DNA from: Chitiniphilus shinanonensis DSM 23277 | Lineage (GTDB): Bacteria; Pseudomonadota; Gammaproteobacteria; Burkholderiales; Chitinibacteraceae | Length of the DNA: 64,000 bases | NCBI RefSeq assembly: GCF_000374805.1 | Contig: NZ_KB895339.1 | Coordinates: 140,484 to 204,483, forward strand | Reading direction: 5' to 3' | Shown: positions 1 through 12,528 of the stretch, piece after piece | How positions within the stretch are numbered: position 1 is the stretch's first letter | Layout: each line of letters begins with the position of its first letter | The notes under the pieces: generated by a model | Seen by the model: only the letters and a program-made list of their open reading frames with translations | Told to the model about the DNA's origin: nothing | Database searches by the model: none | Position numbers and translations under genes: made by a program

Positions 1-1344
1 GATGCAGGCAGCCAGGATCGACAGCACACCGACGCAGATATAGGTGTTCTGGAACGCGTTCAGCAGCCGCTCCGGCTGCGGCGCGATGCCGTGGTCGGAA
101 AAGCCGGCGAGCAGCGCCGCGGCGGCGGCCACGCCCAGGCTCATCGACAGCTGCATGATCACCGACAGCAGACTGTTGCCGCTGCTGGCGGTATCCGGGC
201 CCAGGTCGCCCAGCGTCAGCGTGTTCATCGCGGTGAACTGCAACGAGTTGACCACCCCGAACACCGCCAGTTGCAGCAACAGCAGCCAGTGGGGCGTCTG
301 GCGGTCGGTCAGCGCGAAACTGGCGATCATCATGCCCAGCAGCAGCGTGTTGCCGACCAGCACCCGGCGATAGCCCTGCTTGTGGATCAGCGGCTCGACC
401 ATGGCCTTGGACACCATGGCGCCGAGCACGGTGGGAATCATGAACAGGCCCGCCTGCGTCGGCGGAAAGCCCAGGCCGATCTGCAGGAACAACGGTGTCA
501 GGAACGGCATGGCGCCGCTGCCCAGGCGCGCGAACAGGTTGCCCCACACCCCGATGGCGTAGGTATGGATGCGAAACAGGCTCAGGCTGAACAGTGGCAG
601 GGCCGAACGCGCGGCATGCAGCCAATAGCCCGCCATCGCGGCCAGCCCGGCGAACAGCAGGATCAGCGAAGTGGCCAGCGGCAGCGCGTGCTCGCCCATG
701 CCTTGCAGCGAGATCGACACCAGCACCATGCCCGCGCCGAACAGCACAAAGCCCAGCCAGTCGAAGCGCTTCTCGTCGCCCAGCAGCTCGGGCATGTAGC
801 GCGCGGTGACGAAGCAGCCGACGATGCCCACCGGCAGGTTGATCAGGAACACCCAGTGCCAGCTCGCCACCTCGACCAGCCAGCCGCCGAGCGTCGGCCC
901 CACCAGCGGGCCGATCAGGCCCGGAATGGTGACGAACGACAGCACCGGCAGGAACTGCTCCTTGGGAAAGGCCTTGAGGATGGCCAGGCGCCCCACCGGC
1001 AGCAGCAGCGCGCCGCCCATGCCTTGCACCACGCGCGACGCCACCAGTTGCGTCAGGCTGCTCGACAACGCGCACAGCAGCGACCCCAGGCTGAACAGCA
1101 CGATGGCGCTCATGAACACCTTGCGGGTGCCGAAGCGGTCGGCCAGCCAGCCGGATGCCGGGATCAACAGTGCCACGGTCAGCATGTAGGCCACCACCAC
1201 CGACTGCATGCGCAGGGGGCTCTCGTTCAGCCCCTTGGCCATCGCCGGCAGCGCCGTGTTGAGAATGGTGGAATCCAGGGTCTGCATGAAGAAGCCGATG
1301 GCGACGAGCCACGGCAACAGGCGGCGGGTGGTGGGATCGAGCAC
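1..1344 (-). CDS. mdtD: DHA2-family multidrug efflux MFS transporter, MdtD-like (C-terminus cut by window edge)
   Basis: The minus-strand frame is open for 448 codons and runs off the left edge, so roughly the last 20-25 residues are missing compared with E. coli MdtD. The N-terminus (LPWLVAIGFFMQTLDSTILN) and the following segment (LIPASGWLADRFGTRKVFM) match the DHA2 transporters with 14 membrane helices, and MdtD is the closest family I recognise. The expected role is proton-driven drug export across the inner membrane. A GTG at 1344 is chosen as start because the only nearby upstream ATG is out of frame; an in-frame TTG five codons upstream is possible. No mdtABC pump genes or regulator are in view, so the drug-export role rests on family alone. 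Confidence 0.85.
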   Translation of the reverse strand, partial: MLDPTTRRLLPWLVAIGFFMQTLDSTILNTALPAMAKGLNESPLRMQSVVVAYMLTVALLIPASGWLADRFGTRKVFMSAIVLFSLGSLLCALSSSLTQLVASRVVQGMGGALLLPVGRLAILKAFPKEQFLPVLSFVTIPGLIGPLVGPTLGGWLVEVASWHWVFLINLPVGIVGCFVTARYMPELLGDEKRFDWLGFVLFGAGMVLVSISLQGMGEHALPLATSLILLFAGLAAMAGYWLHAARSALPLFSLSLFRIHTYAIGVWGNLFARLGSGAMPFLTPLFLQIGLGFPPTQAGLFMIPTVLGAMVSKAMVEPLIHKQGYRRVLVGNTLLLGMMIASFALTDRQTPHWLLLLQLAVFGVVNSLQFTAMNTLTLGDLGPDTASSGNSLLSVIMQLSMSLGVAAAAALLAGFSDHGIAPQPERLLNAFQNTYICVGVLSILAACI

Positions 1345-1462
1345 TGGACGATCTCGCAAGGACGAATGCTTGGCATTGTAGTGCGGCACCCGCGCGGGCG
1401 AATCCTTTACAATTGCCCCCCTTTACAGGGCACCATGCCCTGGCCGTTTTTGGGAGAACCGC
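1345..1462 (+). promoter_or_regulatory. Leader of the usg-like gene: -10 box and short hairpin
   Basis: A TACAAT -10-like box lies at 1408-1413, without a convincing -35. Just downstream, CAGGGCA (1426-1432) and TGCCCTG (1436-1442) form a perfect 7-bp hairpin followed by GCCGTTTTT. It could be a weak terminator or attenuator in the 5' leader. The ribosome binding site GGGAGAA sits just before the ATG at 1463. Confidence 0.35.
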
Positions 1463-2419
1463 ATGTCCTCGATGAACCTGGCGCTGCTCGGCGCCGATAC
1501 CGCGCTCGGCACGGCGCTGCTCGACGTGATCGCGGATAGCCCGCTGCGCCTGCCGCAGTTGTTCCCGCTTTCCATTGGCGATGAGCCGGGCCTGATCGAG
1601 TTCCGCGGCGAGGATTACCCCGAGCTGCCGCTGGACGAATTCGACTGGGCGCAGGCCCCGGTGCTGGTCAATTGCCTGCCGGACGCAGACGCCGCGCTGG
1701 ATGCCGCGGCCCATGCCGGGCTGACCGTGATCGACCTGACCGGCAGCCGCCCGGCCGGCGGCAAGCTGGCGCGCGGCCAGGTGCTGTCGCTGCCCGACCC
1801 GTTCTCGCAGCAGCTGGCCAGCGTGGTCGCGCCGTTGGCGGAGCTGGGCCGGTTGCTCGCCGTCAGCGCCACTGGCCTGTTGTCGGTCTCGACCGAGGGT
1901 CAGGCCGGGGTCGACGCGTTGTCCGGGCAGACCCGCGCGCTGTTCGCGCAGACCGAACACGAGACCGCCGTCTACGCCAAGCGCATCGCCTACAACCTGC
2001 TGGGCGGCTTCGGCGAGCCGGATGCCGACGGCCACACGCCGGAAGAGAAGGCCGCGCTGGCGCTGTTGCGCCGGCTGGTGCCCGACGACTGCCCGGTGGA
2101 CGTCACCTGCGTGCGCACGCCGCACTTCTTCGGCCACGGCGCCAGCGTGTCGCTGCATTTCGCCGCGCCGGTGACGCTGGAGGCGGCCGCCGACGCGCTC
2201 AAGGCCGCCGAGCGCGTGTTCGTGCTGCAAGTGCCCGGCGCCGCCGGCATGGCCGCCAGCCAGGACGCGGTGGGCGGGGACAAGGTGTGGGTCAGCCGGT
2301 TGCGCCGCTCGCCCGATGGCCGCAGCCTCACGCTGTGGAGCGTGGCCGACAACACCCGCCTGCCGGCGCTGGCGGTGCTGCAACTGCTGACACTGATCGC
2401 CGCCCGCCAGGGCGCGTAA
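1463..2419 (+). CDS. usg: Aspartate-semialdehyde dehydrogenase homologue of the Usg type, catalytic Cys absent
   Basis: This 318-residue protein has the ASADH architecture: an N-terminal NAD(P)-binding fold starting [11 protein letters not shown], a central region resembling the ASADH STYQA-x-SGAG stretch (here [10 protein letters not shown] near residue 140), and a C-terminal dimerisation part with AYNLLGGFG. In true ASADH the active-site cysteine lies in an N-P-N-C-T/S motif; here the equivalent stretch reads PDPFSQQ near residues 111-117 and has no cysteine. It is therefore probably not a functional dehydrogenase, like the Usg proteins encoded near asd and truA in other proteobacteria. The start at 1463 has a good ribosome binding site; ATG at 1472 is the alternative. 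A GC-rich hairpin follows the stop codon. Confidence 0.75.
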   Translation: MSSMNLALLGADTALGTALLDVIADSPLRLPQLFPLSIGDEPGLIEFRGEDYPELPLDEFDWAQAPVLVNCLPDADAALDAAAHAGLTVIDLTGSRPAGGKLARGQVLSLPDPFSQQLASVVAPLAELGRLLAVSATGLLSVSTEGQAGVDALSGQTRALFAQTEHETAVYAKRIAYNLLGGFGEPDADGHTPEEKAALALLRRLVPDDCPVDVTCVRTPHFFGHGASVSLHFAAPVTLEAAADALKAAERVFVLQVPGAAGMAASQDAVGGDKVWVSRLRRSPDGRSLTLWSVADNTRLPALAVLQLLTLIAARQGA

Positions 2420-2424
2420 CCCCC

Positions 2425-2446
2425 GGCGCCGCGTTGCGGCGCCTTT
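2425..2446 (+). terminator. Probable terminator after the usg-like gene
   Basis: GGCGCCGC (2425-2432) pairs perfectly with GCGGCGCC (2436-2443) across a GTT loop and is followed by TTTCTCC. The short T-run makes it moderate. Confidence 0.5.
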
Positions 2447-2469
2447 CTCCGCATTCCTACAGGTTTCGC

Positions 2470-4782
<2,313 letters not shown>

Positions 4783-4806
4783 CGCTCGGCGCTAGCCGCG
4801 CCGCCC

Positions 4807-6006
4807 TCAGTGGACGTACATGTAGTCGCGCGTCAACGGCAGCGGGTAGCCCGGGCGTGCGCCCTGGCCCTTGATGCCCACCACCTGGTGCAACGCCACC
4901 CATTCGTGCGTGAACGCGTGCGCGCAGCCGGCCAGGTAGACGCGCCAGATGCGGTAGCGCTCCTCGCCCGCCAGCGTGCGGATGGTGTCGCGCGATGCCT
5001 CGAAGCGTTCGGCCCAGTGGTGCAGGGTGAGCGCGTAGTGGTGGCGCAGGTTTTCCACGTCGGTCGCTTCCAGCCCGGCCGCGCTCATCGTCTGCAGCAC
5101 CAGGCCGATATGCGGCAATTCGCCGTGCGGGAACACATAGCGGTCGATGAAGTCGCCGCCGCCCCACGGCGAGGCGCGCGAATGCGGGTCGGTGCTGGTG
5201 ATGCCGTGGTTCATCACCACGCCGCCGTCGGCCAGGCGCTCGTTGATGCAGCGGAAATAGGTTTCCAGGTTGGCCAGCCCCACGTGCTCGAACATGCCGA
5301 CGCTGGTGATGCGGTCGAACTGCCCGGTGACGTCGCGATAATCGAGCAGCCGCACTTCGCAGCGGTCGGCCAGTCCTTCGCGGCGGATGCGATCCTGCGC
5401 GAATTCGTACTGGTTCTCAGACAGGGTCACCCCCAGCACCCTGGCGCCGTAGTGCTTGGCGGCGCGGATCGCCAGCGCGCCCCAGCCGCAGCCGATGTCG
5501 AGCAGGGTCTGCCCTGGTTGCAGGCGGATCTTGGTCAGGATGTGGTCGATCTTTTGCAGCTGAGCGGCTTCGAGCGTGTCGTCGCGGGTGTGGAAGTAGG
5601 CGCAGGAATAGACCATCTCCGGGTCCAGCCACTGGGCGTAGAAGGCGTTGGAGACGTCGTAGTGATACTGGATGGCGTCGCGATCGAGTTCGCGGCTGTG
5701 GGCGTGCGGCGCATCGTTGTCGGCGCGTTCGGCATGGCCGGAATGGCGCGCCAGTTGTGCGGCGACGTCGATCAGGTCGAGCAGCTTGCCTTCGAGATCG
5801 ATATGGCCTTCCACGTAGGCCTGGCCCAGGCTGTCGAGCGACGCGTGCGCCACATGGCGCAATCCCTTGAGCGAATTCACGCGGATGACCACGGGCGGCT
5901 CGGGCGCCAGATCCACGGCGTGGCCGTTCCATAGCTGGATGCGGACCGGCACGGCATGAATCTGCATCCGGCTCATGAAATCGTCGATGAGTGCTTGCCA
6001 GAACAT
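4807..6006 (-). CDS. cfa: Cyclopropane-fatty-acyl-phospholipid synthase
   Basis: This 399-residue protein transfers a methylene group from S-adenosylmethionine to unsaturated acyl chains of membrane phospholipids, usually as cells enter stationary phase or meet acid. The SAM-binding motif LLDIGCGWGALAI lies at about residues 168-180. Family hallmarks are YHYDVSNAFYAQWLD (114-128), MVYSCAYF (131-138) and MFEHVG. An exceptionally strong ribosome binding site, AGGAGGAA, lies seven bases before the ATG at 6006. It converges with tex. Length and motifs fit a complete enzyme. Confidence 0.95.
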   Translation of the reverse strand: MFWQALIDDFMSRMQIHAVPVRIQLWNGHAVDLAPEPPVVIRVNSLKGLRHVAHASLDSLGQAYVEGHIDLEGKLLDLIDVAAQLARHSGHAERADNDAPHAHSRELDRDAIQYHYDVSNAFYAQWLDPEMVYSCAYFHTRDDTLEAAQLQKIDHILTKIRLQPGQTLLDIGCGWGALAIRAAKHYGARVLGVTLSENQYEFAQDRIRREGLADRCEVRLLDYRDVTGQFDRITSVGMFEHVGLANLETYFRCINERLADGGVVMNHGITSTDPHSRASPWGGGDFIDRYVFPHGELPHIGLVLQTMSAAGLEATDVENLRHHYALTLHHWAERFEASRDTIRTLAGEERYRIWRVYLAGCAHAFTHEWVALHQVVGIKGQGARPGYPLPLTRDYMYVH

Positions 6007-6412
6007 TGCTTTCCTCCTGATAGCGGGTACCGGGATTTGGCGAACGGCTCGCGGCGGGTGGACTCACGATTCGGGAACCGTCGTCGGCGGGTGAGGTCTG
6101 GTCCAGATTTGCCGGCACGGGAAATGGCCGGTGGCGGGACAACCGGTGGCTGTCATCTGGAGCATCCGATGTTGTCTGAGCATAAACGATAATCCAGACA
6201 ATGCCCGGCCATGACTGTGGCGGCACTGATTCGCCGCTTACCGTTGGCATGGGTCGGGTGCAAAGATCTCCGCTGCAAATGATGCGCCGATTGGAAGTGA
6301 AAGAAAATGTTCGCGCAGGCGAACGCAAGCGCCAGGTTGACCCGGGAAAGCCGACGGCTGTCGGCGCGCCGGGCGTCCGGTATCATCGACCGGGCTCGAC
6401 AGGGGAAGAACG
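6007..6412. other. 406-bp intergenic region between divergent cfa and the NlpC/P60 gene
   Basis: No gene is supported here. The one notable structure is an inverted repeat, TTGTCTG (6172-6178) and CAGACAA (6195-6201), with AT-rich sequence between its arms. It lies about 170 bp upstream of cfa and 210 bp upstream of the lipoprotein gene, so it could be an operator for either. A TATCAT at 6381-6386 could be the -10 box of the lipoprotein gene, but I see no matching -35. Confidence 0.4.
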
Positions 6413-6934
6413 ATGGGAACCAGGTTGAAGTTCGTGTTGTTGGCGGCGGTGGCTGCGCTACTTGCGGCGTGCGGCACCGCGCCGCAGAAGAGCGCCAGGC
6501 CGGGCTACAAGCCGGCGCCCACGCCGATCGGGCAACTCAACGTCGATTCGGCGCAACGGCAGGAGATCCTGATGTACGCGTTGGGCCTGCTGGACGTGGG
6601 CTATCAGTTCGGCGGCAACAACCCCGAAGCCGGGCTCGATTGCAGCGGCATGGTCAGCTTCATCTACCGCAACGCCGCCGGGGTGGCATTGCCGCACAAC
6701 GCGGCGCAGATCGCGCAGATGGCGCGGCCGGTCGAACGCAAGGGCCTGCAGGCGGGCGACCTGGTGTTCTTCAACACGCTGGGGCGCTCGTTCTCGCACA
6801 TGGGCGTCTACATCGGCGACGGCAAGTTCATCCACGCGCCGTCCAGCGGCGGCAAGATCCGCGTCGATTCATTGGATAAACCGTATTTCGCCGAACGATT
6901 CGAGGGCGGGCGCACGTTGTTCGCGGGCCGCTGA
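6413..6934 (+). CDS. NlpC/P60-family cell-wall peptidase lipoprotein
   Basis: A 173-residue exported lipoprotein. The signal peptide ends in the lipobox LAAC, with the lipidated cysteine at residue 20. The NlpC/P60 domain follows, with catalytic Cys77 in DCSGMVSF, His129 in SHMGVYIGD and a third polar position at His141 in FIHAPS. Such enzymes cut peptide bonds in peptidoglycan stems (Spr/MepS-like endopeptidases), here probably at the periplasmic face of the outer membrane, since no Asp follows the lipobox cysteine. All catalytic residues are present and the size is typical for single-domain members. It lies upstream of and convergent with flgN; no functional link is evident. Confidence 0.9.
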   Translation: MGTRLKFVLLAAVAALLAACGTAPQKSARPGYKPAPTPIGQLNVDSAQRQEILMYALGLLDVGYQFGGNNPEAGLDCSGMVSFIYRNAAGVALPHNAAQIAQMARPVERKGLQAGDLVFFNTLGRSFSHMGVYIGDGKFIHAPSSGGKIRVDSLDKPYFAERFEGGRTLFAGR

Positions 6935-6951
6935 GCGGGGCAGGGAAGGGG

Positions 6952-7428
6952 TCAGGCCTTGTCGAACGGCTGGCCGCCCAGCGTGCTGCGCACGCGGCCG
7001 TCCTCGCCGTAGAGCTGCGGTGTTTCGCGCAGTTGGGAAAGCTCGTTGAACAGGCGGTCGTTCAGCTGTTTGCGGCTGTCGATCAACTGGCCATTGCTGG
7101 TGTTGCGTGCCTTGGCCACCAGGCTCAGCTCGCGGATGCGATGCCATTGCTCGCCCAGTTGCGCATCGAAGCGCACCAGGGCCTCGTCCAGCACGTGGGC
7201 GGGGCTGAGCGGCATGCGGGAGAATTGCGCGAAAGCGCGGAAGGCCTGGAACTGCTGATCCAGTTGTTGCGTGATGGCCAGCTTGTCGGCGGTCAGGGTG
7301 GCGAGTTGGTCGATCCGGGTGTGGACGAGGTGGTCCTCTTCATCGATCAGCAATGCATTGAAGCGCGTCAGCGTGGCTTCCAGTTCATCCAGCAGCGCCG
7401 ACAGTTGCGCACGGCCAGTCTCACTCAC
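6952..7428 (-). CDS. flgN: Flagellar export chaperone FlgN
   Basis: A 158-residue, largely helical protein (ALLDELEATLTRFNALLIDE near the start, later NGQLIDSRKQLNDRLFNELS) matching the FlgN family. FlgN is a cytosolic chaperone for the hook-filament junction proteins FlgK and FlgL. Its start overlaps the end of flgM by 8 bp (7421-7428), the usual flgMN arrangement and a sign of translational coupling. FlgN sequences diverge strongly, so the call rests on helix pattern, length and position after flgM together. It should be transcribed from the sigma-28-type promoter upstream of flgM. Confidence 0.85.
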   Translation of the reverse strand: MSETGRAQLSALLDELEATLTRFNALLIDEEDHLVHTRIDQLATLTADKLAITQQLDQQFQAFRAFAQFSRMPLSPAHVLDEALVRFDAQLGEQWHRIRELSLVAKARNTSNGQLIDSRKQLNDRLFNELSQLRETPQLYGEDGRVRSTLGGQPFDKA

Positions 7429-7705
7429 TCAGCAGTTCCTTGACGCTGTCGAGCAGCTTGTCCGCGATGGCTTCGGGACGCACCGAAAAACGGCCTTCGG
7501 CGATGGCCTGGCGCAGACTGGCCACGCGCGCGCTGTCGAAGGTGCTGCCGACTTCGTCGCCCTGGCTGATCTGGCTGGCGACCGGGTTGAGGGTGACGCT
7601 GTCCTGTGGCGCGTTGCCCGCAGGCTTGGGCGCGCCCTCGACGGGGCGATTGCCGGCGCGCGGCGGCTGGGGAAGCGCATTCTTGCCGGTTTGATCGATT
7701 TTCAT
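7421..7705 (-). CDS. flgM: Anti-sigma-28 factor FlgM
   Basis: A 94-residue FlgM: N-terminal MKIDQTGK, a disordered Pro-rich middle, and a C-terminal FliA-binding half containing DSARVASLRQAIAEGRFSV and IADKLLDSVKELL. FlgM holds FliA (sigma-28) inactive until the hook is finished and FlgM is exported. It precedes flgN with an 8-bp overlap. A sigma-28 promoter candidate at 7760-7786 would give the usual negative feedback loop, with FlgM made under FliA control. No other structural flagellar genes lie nearby except fliW, about 200 bp away on the other strand. Confidence 0.92.
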   Translation of the reverse strand: MKIDQTGKNALPQPPRAGNRPVEGAPKPAGNAPQDSVTLNPVASQISQGDEVGSTFDSARVASLRQAIAEGRFSVRPEAIADKLLDSVKELLSE

Positions 7706-7759
7706 GACGGTGTACCTCGTCGCGCCTCTGCGCGGGCGTCCAGTGCGATTATGCCTCCA

Positions 7760-7786
7760 CTATCGTCACCGAATCCGAAAACTTTA
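7760..7786 (-). promoter_or_regulatory. Sigma-28 (FliA)-type promoter for flgMN
   Basis: Read on the minus strand, TAAA (7786-7783), exactly 15 bases of spacer, then GACGATAG (7767-7760). This matches the FliA consensus TAAA-N15-GCCGATAA at 4/4 and 6/8 positions. It ends 55 bp before the flgM start codon. Confidence 0.75.
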
Positions 7787-7899
7787 GAGAATCATTGATC
7801 TATAAGTTAAGCCTGATGGGAGAGCCGTGTTCTGCTGCAAACGCCGTTTCGCTATGCTACGACACATCGCATCGACCAACACGATCAAGAGGAGAAATC

Positions 7900-8319
7900 A
7901 TGCAGATCATCAAGACCCGTTTCGGCGAAGTCGCCGTCGATCCGAACACCATCCTGACCTTTCCGCGCGGCCTGCCCGGCTTCGAGCAATTCACCCGTTT
8001 CAAGCTGCTGCACGAGGACAAGCCGCAGCCCAAGGTGCTGTGGCTGCAATCGCTGGACGATGAAAACCTGGCCTTCAGCGTCGTCACCAGCGAGCTGCTG
8101 GGCGTGAACTACCAGATCCAGCTCTCCGACGACGAGTGCCAGCTGCTCGAGCTGGAAAACCCGGATGACGTGACCTTGCTGCTGGTGCTGGCCAAGCAGG
8201 AATCCGGCCAGCCGTTCAGCGCCAATACCCAGGCCCCGCTGGTGATCAACGTCAAGAGCCGCCTGGGGTTGCAGAAGACCGGCCTGCAAGCCGACATCGT
8301 GTTCCGCAACGCTGTCTGA
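7900..8319 (+). CDS. fliW: Flagellar assembly factor FliW
   Basis: A 139-residue FliW with the family's FGEVAVDPNTILTFPRGLPGFE opening (split here by conservative changes) and the C-terminal NVKSRLGLQ motif. FliW binds flagellin and, where CsrA is present, antagonises it, coupling flagellin level to translation. ATG 7900 is chosen because AAGAGGAGAA stands just before it, although the frame is open further upstream. fliW usually neighbours csrA; here it stands alone between flgM (divergent) and accA. Confidence 0.93.
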   Translation: MQIIKTRFGEVAVDPNTILTFPRGLPGFEQFTRFKLLHEDKPQPKVLWLQSLDDENLAFSVVTSELLGVNYQIQLSDDECQLLELENPDDVTLLLVLAKQESGQPFSANTQAPLVINVKSRLGLQKTGLQADIVFRNAV

Positions 8320-8359
8320 AGCCCCGTTTCGGCAATCGCGATCCAGGCGGTGGCCGGTA

Positions 8360-8388
8360 TTGGGCCGCCTGGGGGCTTGCTGTATGAT
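8360..8388 (+). promoter_or_regulatory. Possible sigma-70 promoter of accA
   Basis: TTGGGC (8360-8365), 17-bp spacer, TATGAT (8383-8388). The match is moderate. It lies 67 bp upstream of the accA start. Confidence 0.4.
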
Positions 8389-8455
8389 TGCCTGATTTTT
8401 CGCCGCGCCCAGGGGGGACGGCGGCCTTGCTCCCGCAGGGCGGGGAAAGAGAAGC

Positions 8456-9424
8456 ATGAAGACCACATTCCTGGATTTCGAGCAGCCCATCGCGGAGCTT
8501 GAGAACAAAATCGAAGAACTGCGCTTTGTCCAAGACGATTCGGCCGTCGATATCTCGGCGGAGATCGGCCATCTGGAAAAGAAAAGCCAGGAACTCACCA
8601 AGACCATCTACGGCAAGCTGACCGCCACCCAGATCTCGCAGGTGGCCCGTCATCCGCAGCGGCCATACACCCTGGACTACATCAAGGCGCTGTGCACCGA
8701 CTTCGAGGAACTGCACGGCGACCGCACTTACGCGGACGACGCCGCCATCGTCGGCGGCCTGGCCCGCTTCAACGGGCAGAGCGTGATGGTGATCGGCCAC
8801 CAGAAGGGGCGCGATACCAAGGATCGCCAGTTCCGCAACTTCGGCATGCCGCGTCCCGAGGGCTATCGCAAGGCGCTGCGCCTGATGAAGCTGGCCGAGA
8901 AGTTCGGTCTGCCGGTGCTGACCTTCGTCGATACCCCTGGCGCCTATCCGGGCATCGGCGCCGAGGAGCGCGGCCAATCCGAGGCCATCGGCCGCAACCT
9001 GTTCGAGATGGCCAAACTGCGCGTGCCCGTCGTGACCACGGTGATCGGCGAGGGCGGCTCGGGCGGTGCGTTGGCCATCGCGGTTGGCGACGTGGTGATG
9101 ATGTTGCAGTACTCCACCTATTCGGTGATCTCGCCGGAAGGCTGCGCCTCCATCCTGTGGAAGACCGCCGAGAAGGCGCCCGAGGCCGCCGAGGCCATGG
9201 GCATCACCGCCGGCCGGCTGAAGACGCTGGGCCTGATCGACAAGGTGATCAACGAGCCCCTGGGCGGCGCGCACCGCAACTACCCGCAGATGATGGCCTC
9301 GATGAAGAAGGCCATCGCCGACGCGCTCAAGGGCCTGCAGGAAAAGTCGGTCGACGAGTTGCTCGACGCCCGCTTCGAACGCCTGATGGGCTATGGCAAG
9401 TACAAGGAAGTCAGCGTCGCCTGA
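8456..9424 (+). CDS. accA: Acetyl-CoA carboxylase carboxyltransferase subunit alpha
   Basis: A 322-residue AccA, the alpha half of the carboxyltransferase that moves CO2 from biotin to acetyl-CoA in the first committed step of fatty acid synthesis. It starts with the typical helix [19 protein letters not shown]. The crotonase-like core includes [24 protein letters not shown] and [16 protein letters not shown] (about 195-210), which bind CoA and carboxybiotin. The length matches E. coli AccA (319). The ribosome binding site is GGAAAGAGAAG. Its last 32 bp overlap the start of tilS, an accA-tilS pairing common in proteobacteria. Confidence 0.97.
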   Translation: MKTTFLDFEQPIAELENKIEELRFVQDDSAVDISAEIGHLEKKSQELTKTIYGKLTATQISQVARHPQRPYTLDYIKALCTDFEELHGDRTYADDAAIVGGLARFNGQSVMVIGHQKGRDTKDRQFRNFGMPRPEGYRKALRLMKLAEKFGLPVLTFVDTPGAYPGIGAEERGQSEAIGRNLFEMAKLRVPVVTTVIGEGGSGGALAIAVGDVVMMLQYSTYSVISPEGCASILWKTAEKAPEAAEAMGITAGRLKTLGLIDKVINEPLGGAHRNYPQMMASMKKAIADALKGLQEKSVDELLDARFERLMGYGKYKEVSVA

Positions 9425-10724
9425 TCTGGCGCTGCGGGTGGCGGCCGTCCTGGCGCGCCACCTTTCCCCCACGGCCCGGCGCGTGTGCGTCGGGTTGTCC
9501 GGCGGTCTCGATTCCATCGTCCTGCTGCATGTGCTGGCCACGCTTGGTCCGCGCCTTGGGCTGCGGCTGAGTGCGCTGCACGTCCACCACGGCCTGTCGC
9601 CGAATGCCGATGCCTGGGCCGACCACGCCCGGGCCTTCGCCGAACGCCTCGGCGTGCCATGCCGCGTGGCGCGGGTGCAGGTGGTCGGCATTGCCGATTC
9701 GGGGTTGGAGGCCGCCGCGCGTATTGCGCGCTACACCGAGTTCGAGCACTGCGACGCCGACGTGCTGTGCCTGGCGCACCATCGCGACGACCAGGCGGAA
9801 ACGGTGCTGTTCAATCTGCTGCGCGGCGGCGGGCTGGCGGGGCTGGCGGCGATGCCGCAGGCCCGGCCGTTGGGCCAGGTGCTGCTGCTGCGACCGCTGC
9901 TGGACAGTCCGCGCGACGATCTGCTGGCATATGCGCGCAGCCACGAGCTGGCGTGGGTCGAGGACGAAAGCAACGACGACATCCGCTACGACCGCAATTT
10001 CCTGCGCCGCCAAGTATTGCCGCTGCTGCGAGAACGCTTTCCCGGCTGCGACGCCGCGCTCGCCCGCAGCGCCGGCCACGCGGCGGAGGCGGAATGCCTG
10101 CTCGCGGCCCAGGCCGAACAGGATCTGCCGGAATGTCTCGACCCGGCGGGCGGCTTCGACCTGACGCGCGCGCGCGGGTTGGGCGAGGCGAGGGCGCGGC
10201 AGGCGTTGCGTTGCTGGCTGGACGGCCAGGGCATCGTGCCGGACCAGCGCGCCTTCGACGAATTGTGGCGCCAAGGCGATGCCGCCGAGGATGCGACGCC
10301 GCGCTGGCGCTGGCGTGCGCACGAACTGCGACGCTATCGGGCCGCCTGGTATCCGGCCCCGGAAACGGCGCCAGGGCCAGTGACGGTGCTGCGCTGGGCG
10401 GATGGCGCCGCGATGCCGGTGCCCGCGTGGCGAGGCGTGCTCGACTGGTCGCCCGCCGCGGAGGGGCTGGATGCGTCGCTGCTGGCTGGCGGGCGCCTGA
10501 GCCTGCGCCCACGCCAGGGGGGCGAGCGGCTGTGTCTGCGTGTCGGCGGCGGGTCGCGCCTGCTGAAGGCGTTGTACCAGGAGGCCGCCATCCCGCCATG
10601 GCGGCGCGAGGCATGGCCGCTGCTGTACCTGGACGATGCGCTGGTCGCCGTGCCGGGGATCGGCGTGGCGGCGCCGTATCGCATGGCCGGTGGCTGGATG
10701 CCGCAATGGCGCCCCGGCGGGTGA
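9393..10724 (+). CDS. tilS: tRNA(Ile)-lysidine synthase TilS
   Basis: A 443-residue TilS, which converts C34 of the AUA-reading tRNA-Ile to lysidine using ATP and lysine, an essential step for decoding. The PP-loop motif SGGLDS lies at residues 36-41. HVHHGLS and [19 protein letters not shown] follow in the catalytic domain, and the C-terminal domain (after about 230) includes [28 protein letters not shown] 9393 overlaps accA by 32 bp; a downstream GTG near 9436 is an alternative, as the ribosome binding site before 9393 is weak. The length is near that of other proteobacterial TilS. Confidence 0.93.
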   Translation: MASTRKSASPDLALRVAAVLARHLSPTARRVCVGLSGGLDSIVLLHVLATLGPRLGLRLSALHVHHGLSPNADAWADHARAFAERLGVPCRVARVQVVGIADSGLEAAARIARYTEFEHCDADVLCLAHHRDDQAETVLFNLLRGGGLAGLAAMPQARPLGQVLLLRPLLDSPRDDLLAYARSHELAWVEDESNDDIRYDRNFLRRQVLPLLRERFPGCDAALARSAGHAAEAECLLAAQAEQDLPECLDPAGGFDLTRARGLGEARARQALRCWLDGQGIVPDQRAFDELWRQGDAAEDATPRWRWRAHELRRYRAAWYPAPETAPGPVTVLRWADGAAMPVPAWRGVLDWSPAAEGLDASLLAGGRLSLRPRQGGERLCLRVGGGSRLLKALYQEAAIPPWRREAWPLLYLDDALVAVPGIGVAAPYRMAGGWMPQWRPGG

Positions 10725-10932
10725 ACCTTCTTCCGCTCATCGGCTGACGCCGCGGCGATACCGCACCGCAACGGTGCCGGCAAGCACTGTTTTTGCTCAT
10801 TTCCGATTTGACAATGGCATGGTCGCGGTTGCCCTTCATCGGGTCCATCCATGACTTTTCCGGCCTTCGATAGCAATATGAAACCGCTTTCATAACATCG
10901 CGCCCTCACGGCGCGGACCACGCGGAGCAAGG
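10725..10932 (+). promoter_or_regulatory. Upstream region of the GH16 gene with a LacI-type operator
   Basis: The palindrome TATGAAA-CCGC-TTTCATA occupies 10877-10894, 38 bp before the start codon. Its core fits the general LacI-family pattern TGAAA-N-CG-N-TTTCA, with the central CG. A -10 element is unclear; AATATG overlaps the left arm. A short GTGC/GCAC hairpin followed by TGTTTTT (10774-10794) may end tilS transcription. Confidence 0.55.
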
Positions 10933-12435
<1,503 letters not shown>

Positions 12436-12451
12436 CGCGTTGCCCGCAGAC

Positions 12452-12479
12452 AGAAAGGCCGCCTTCGGGCGGCCTTTCT
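12452..12479. terminator. Strong bidirectional terminator after the GH16 gene
   Basis: A perfect 12-bp stem, AGAAAGGCCGCC (12452-12463) with GGCGGCCTTTCT (12468-12479), closes a TTCG tetraloop. It sits between the GH16 gene and the convergent VOC gene. Confidence 0.85.
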
Positions 12480-12528
12480 GTTCGACGACCATCCGGCACG
12501 GTCTGGTCAGATGGGGTGCCGGCCACTC

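Noticed and set aside
91..1539. Long plus-strand open frame (482 codons) at the left edge
   Set aside because: His/Gln/Arg-rich composition without domains; it is antisense to the clear MdtD-type transporter.
1672..2469. 266-codon upstream extension of tex
   Set aside because: Runs through the usg-like gene in another frame, Arg/Gly-rich; Tex homology starts at 2470.
6201..6428. 75-codon plus-strand frame upstream of the NlpC/P60 gene
   Set aside because: Composition of a chance frame, overlaps the true start, no ribosome binding site.
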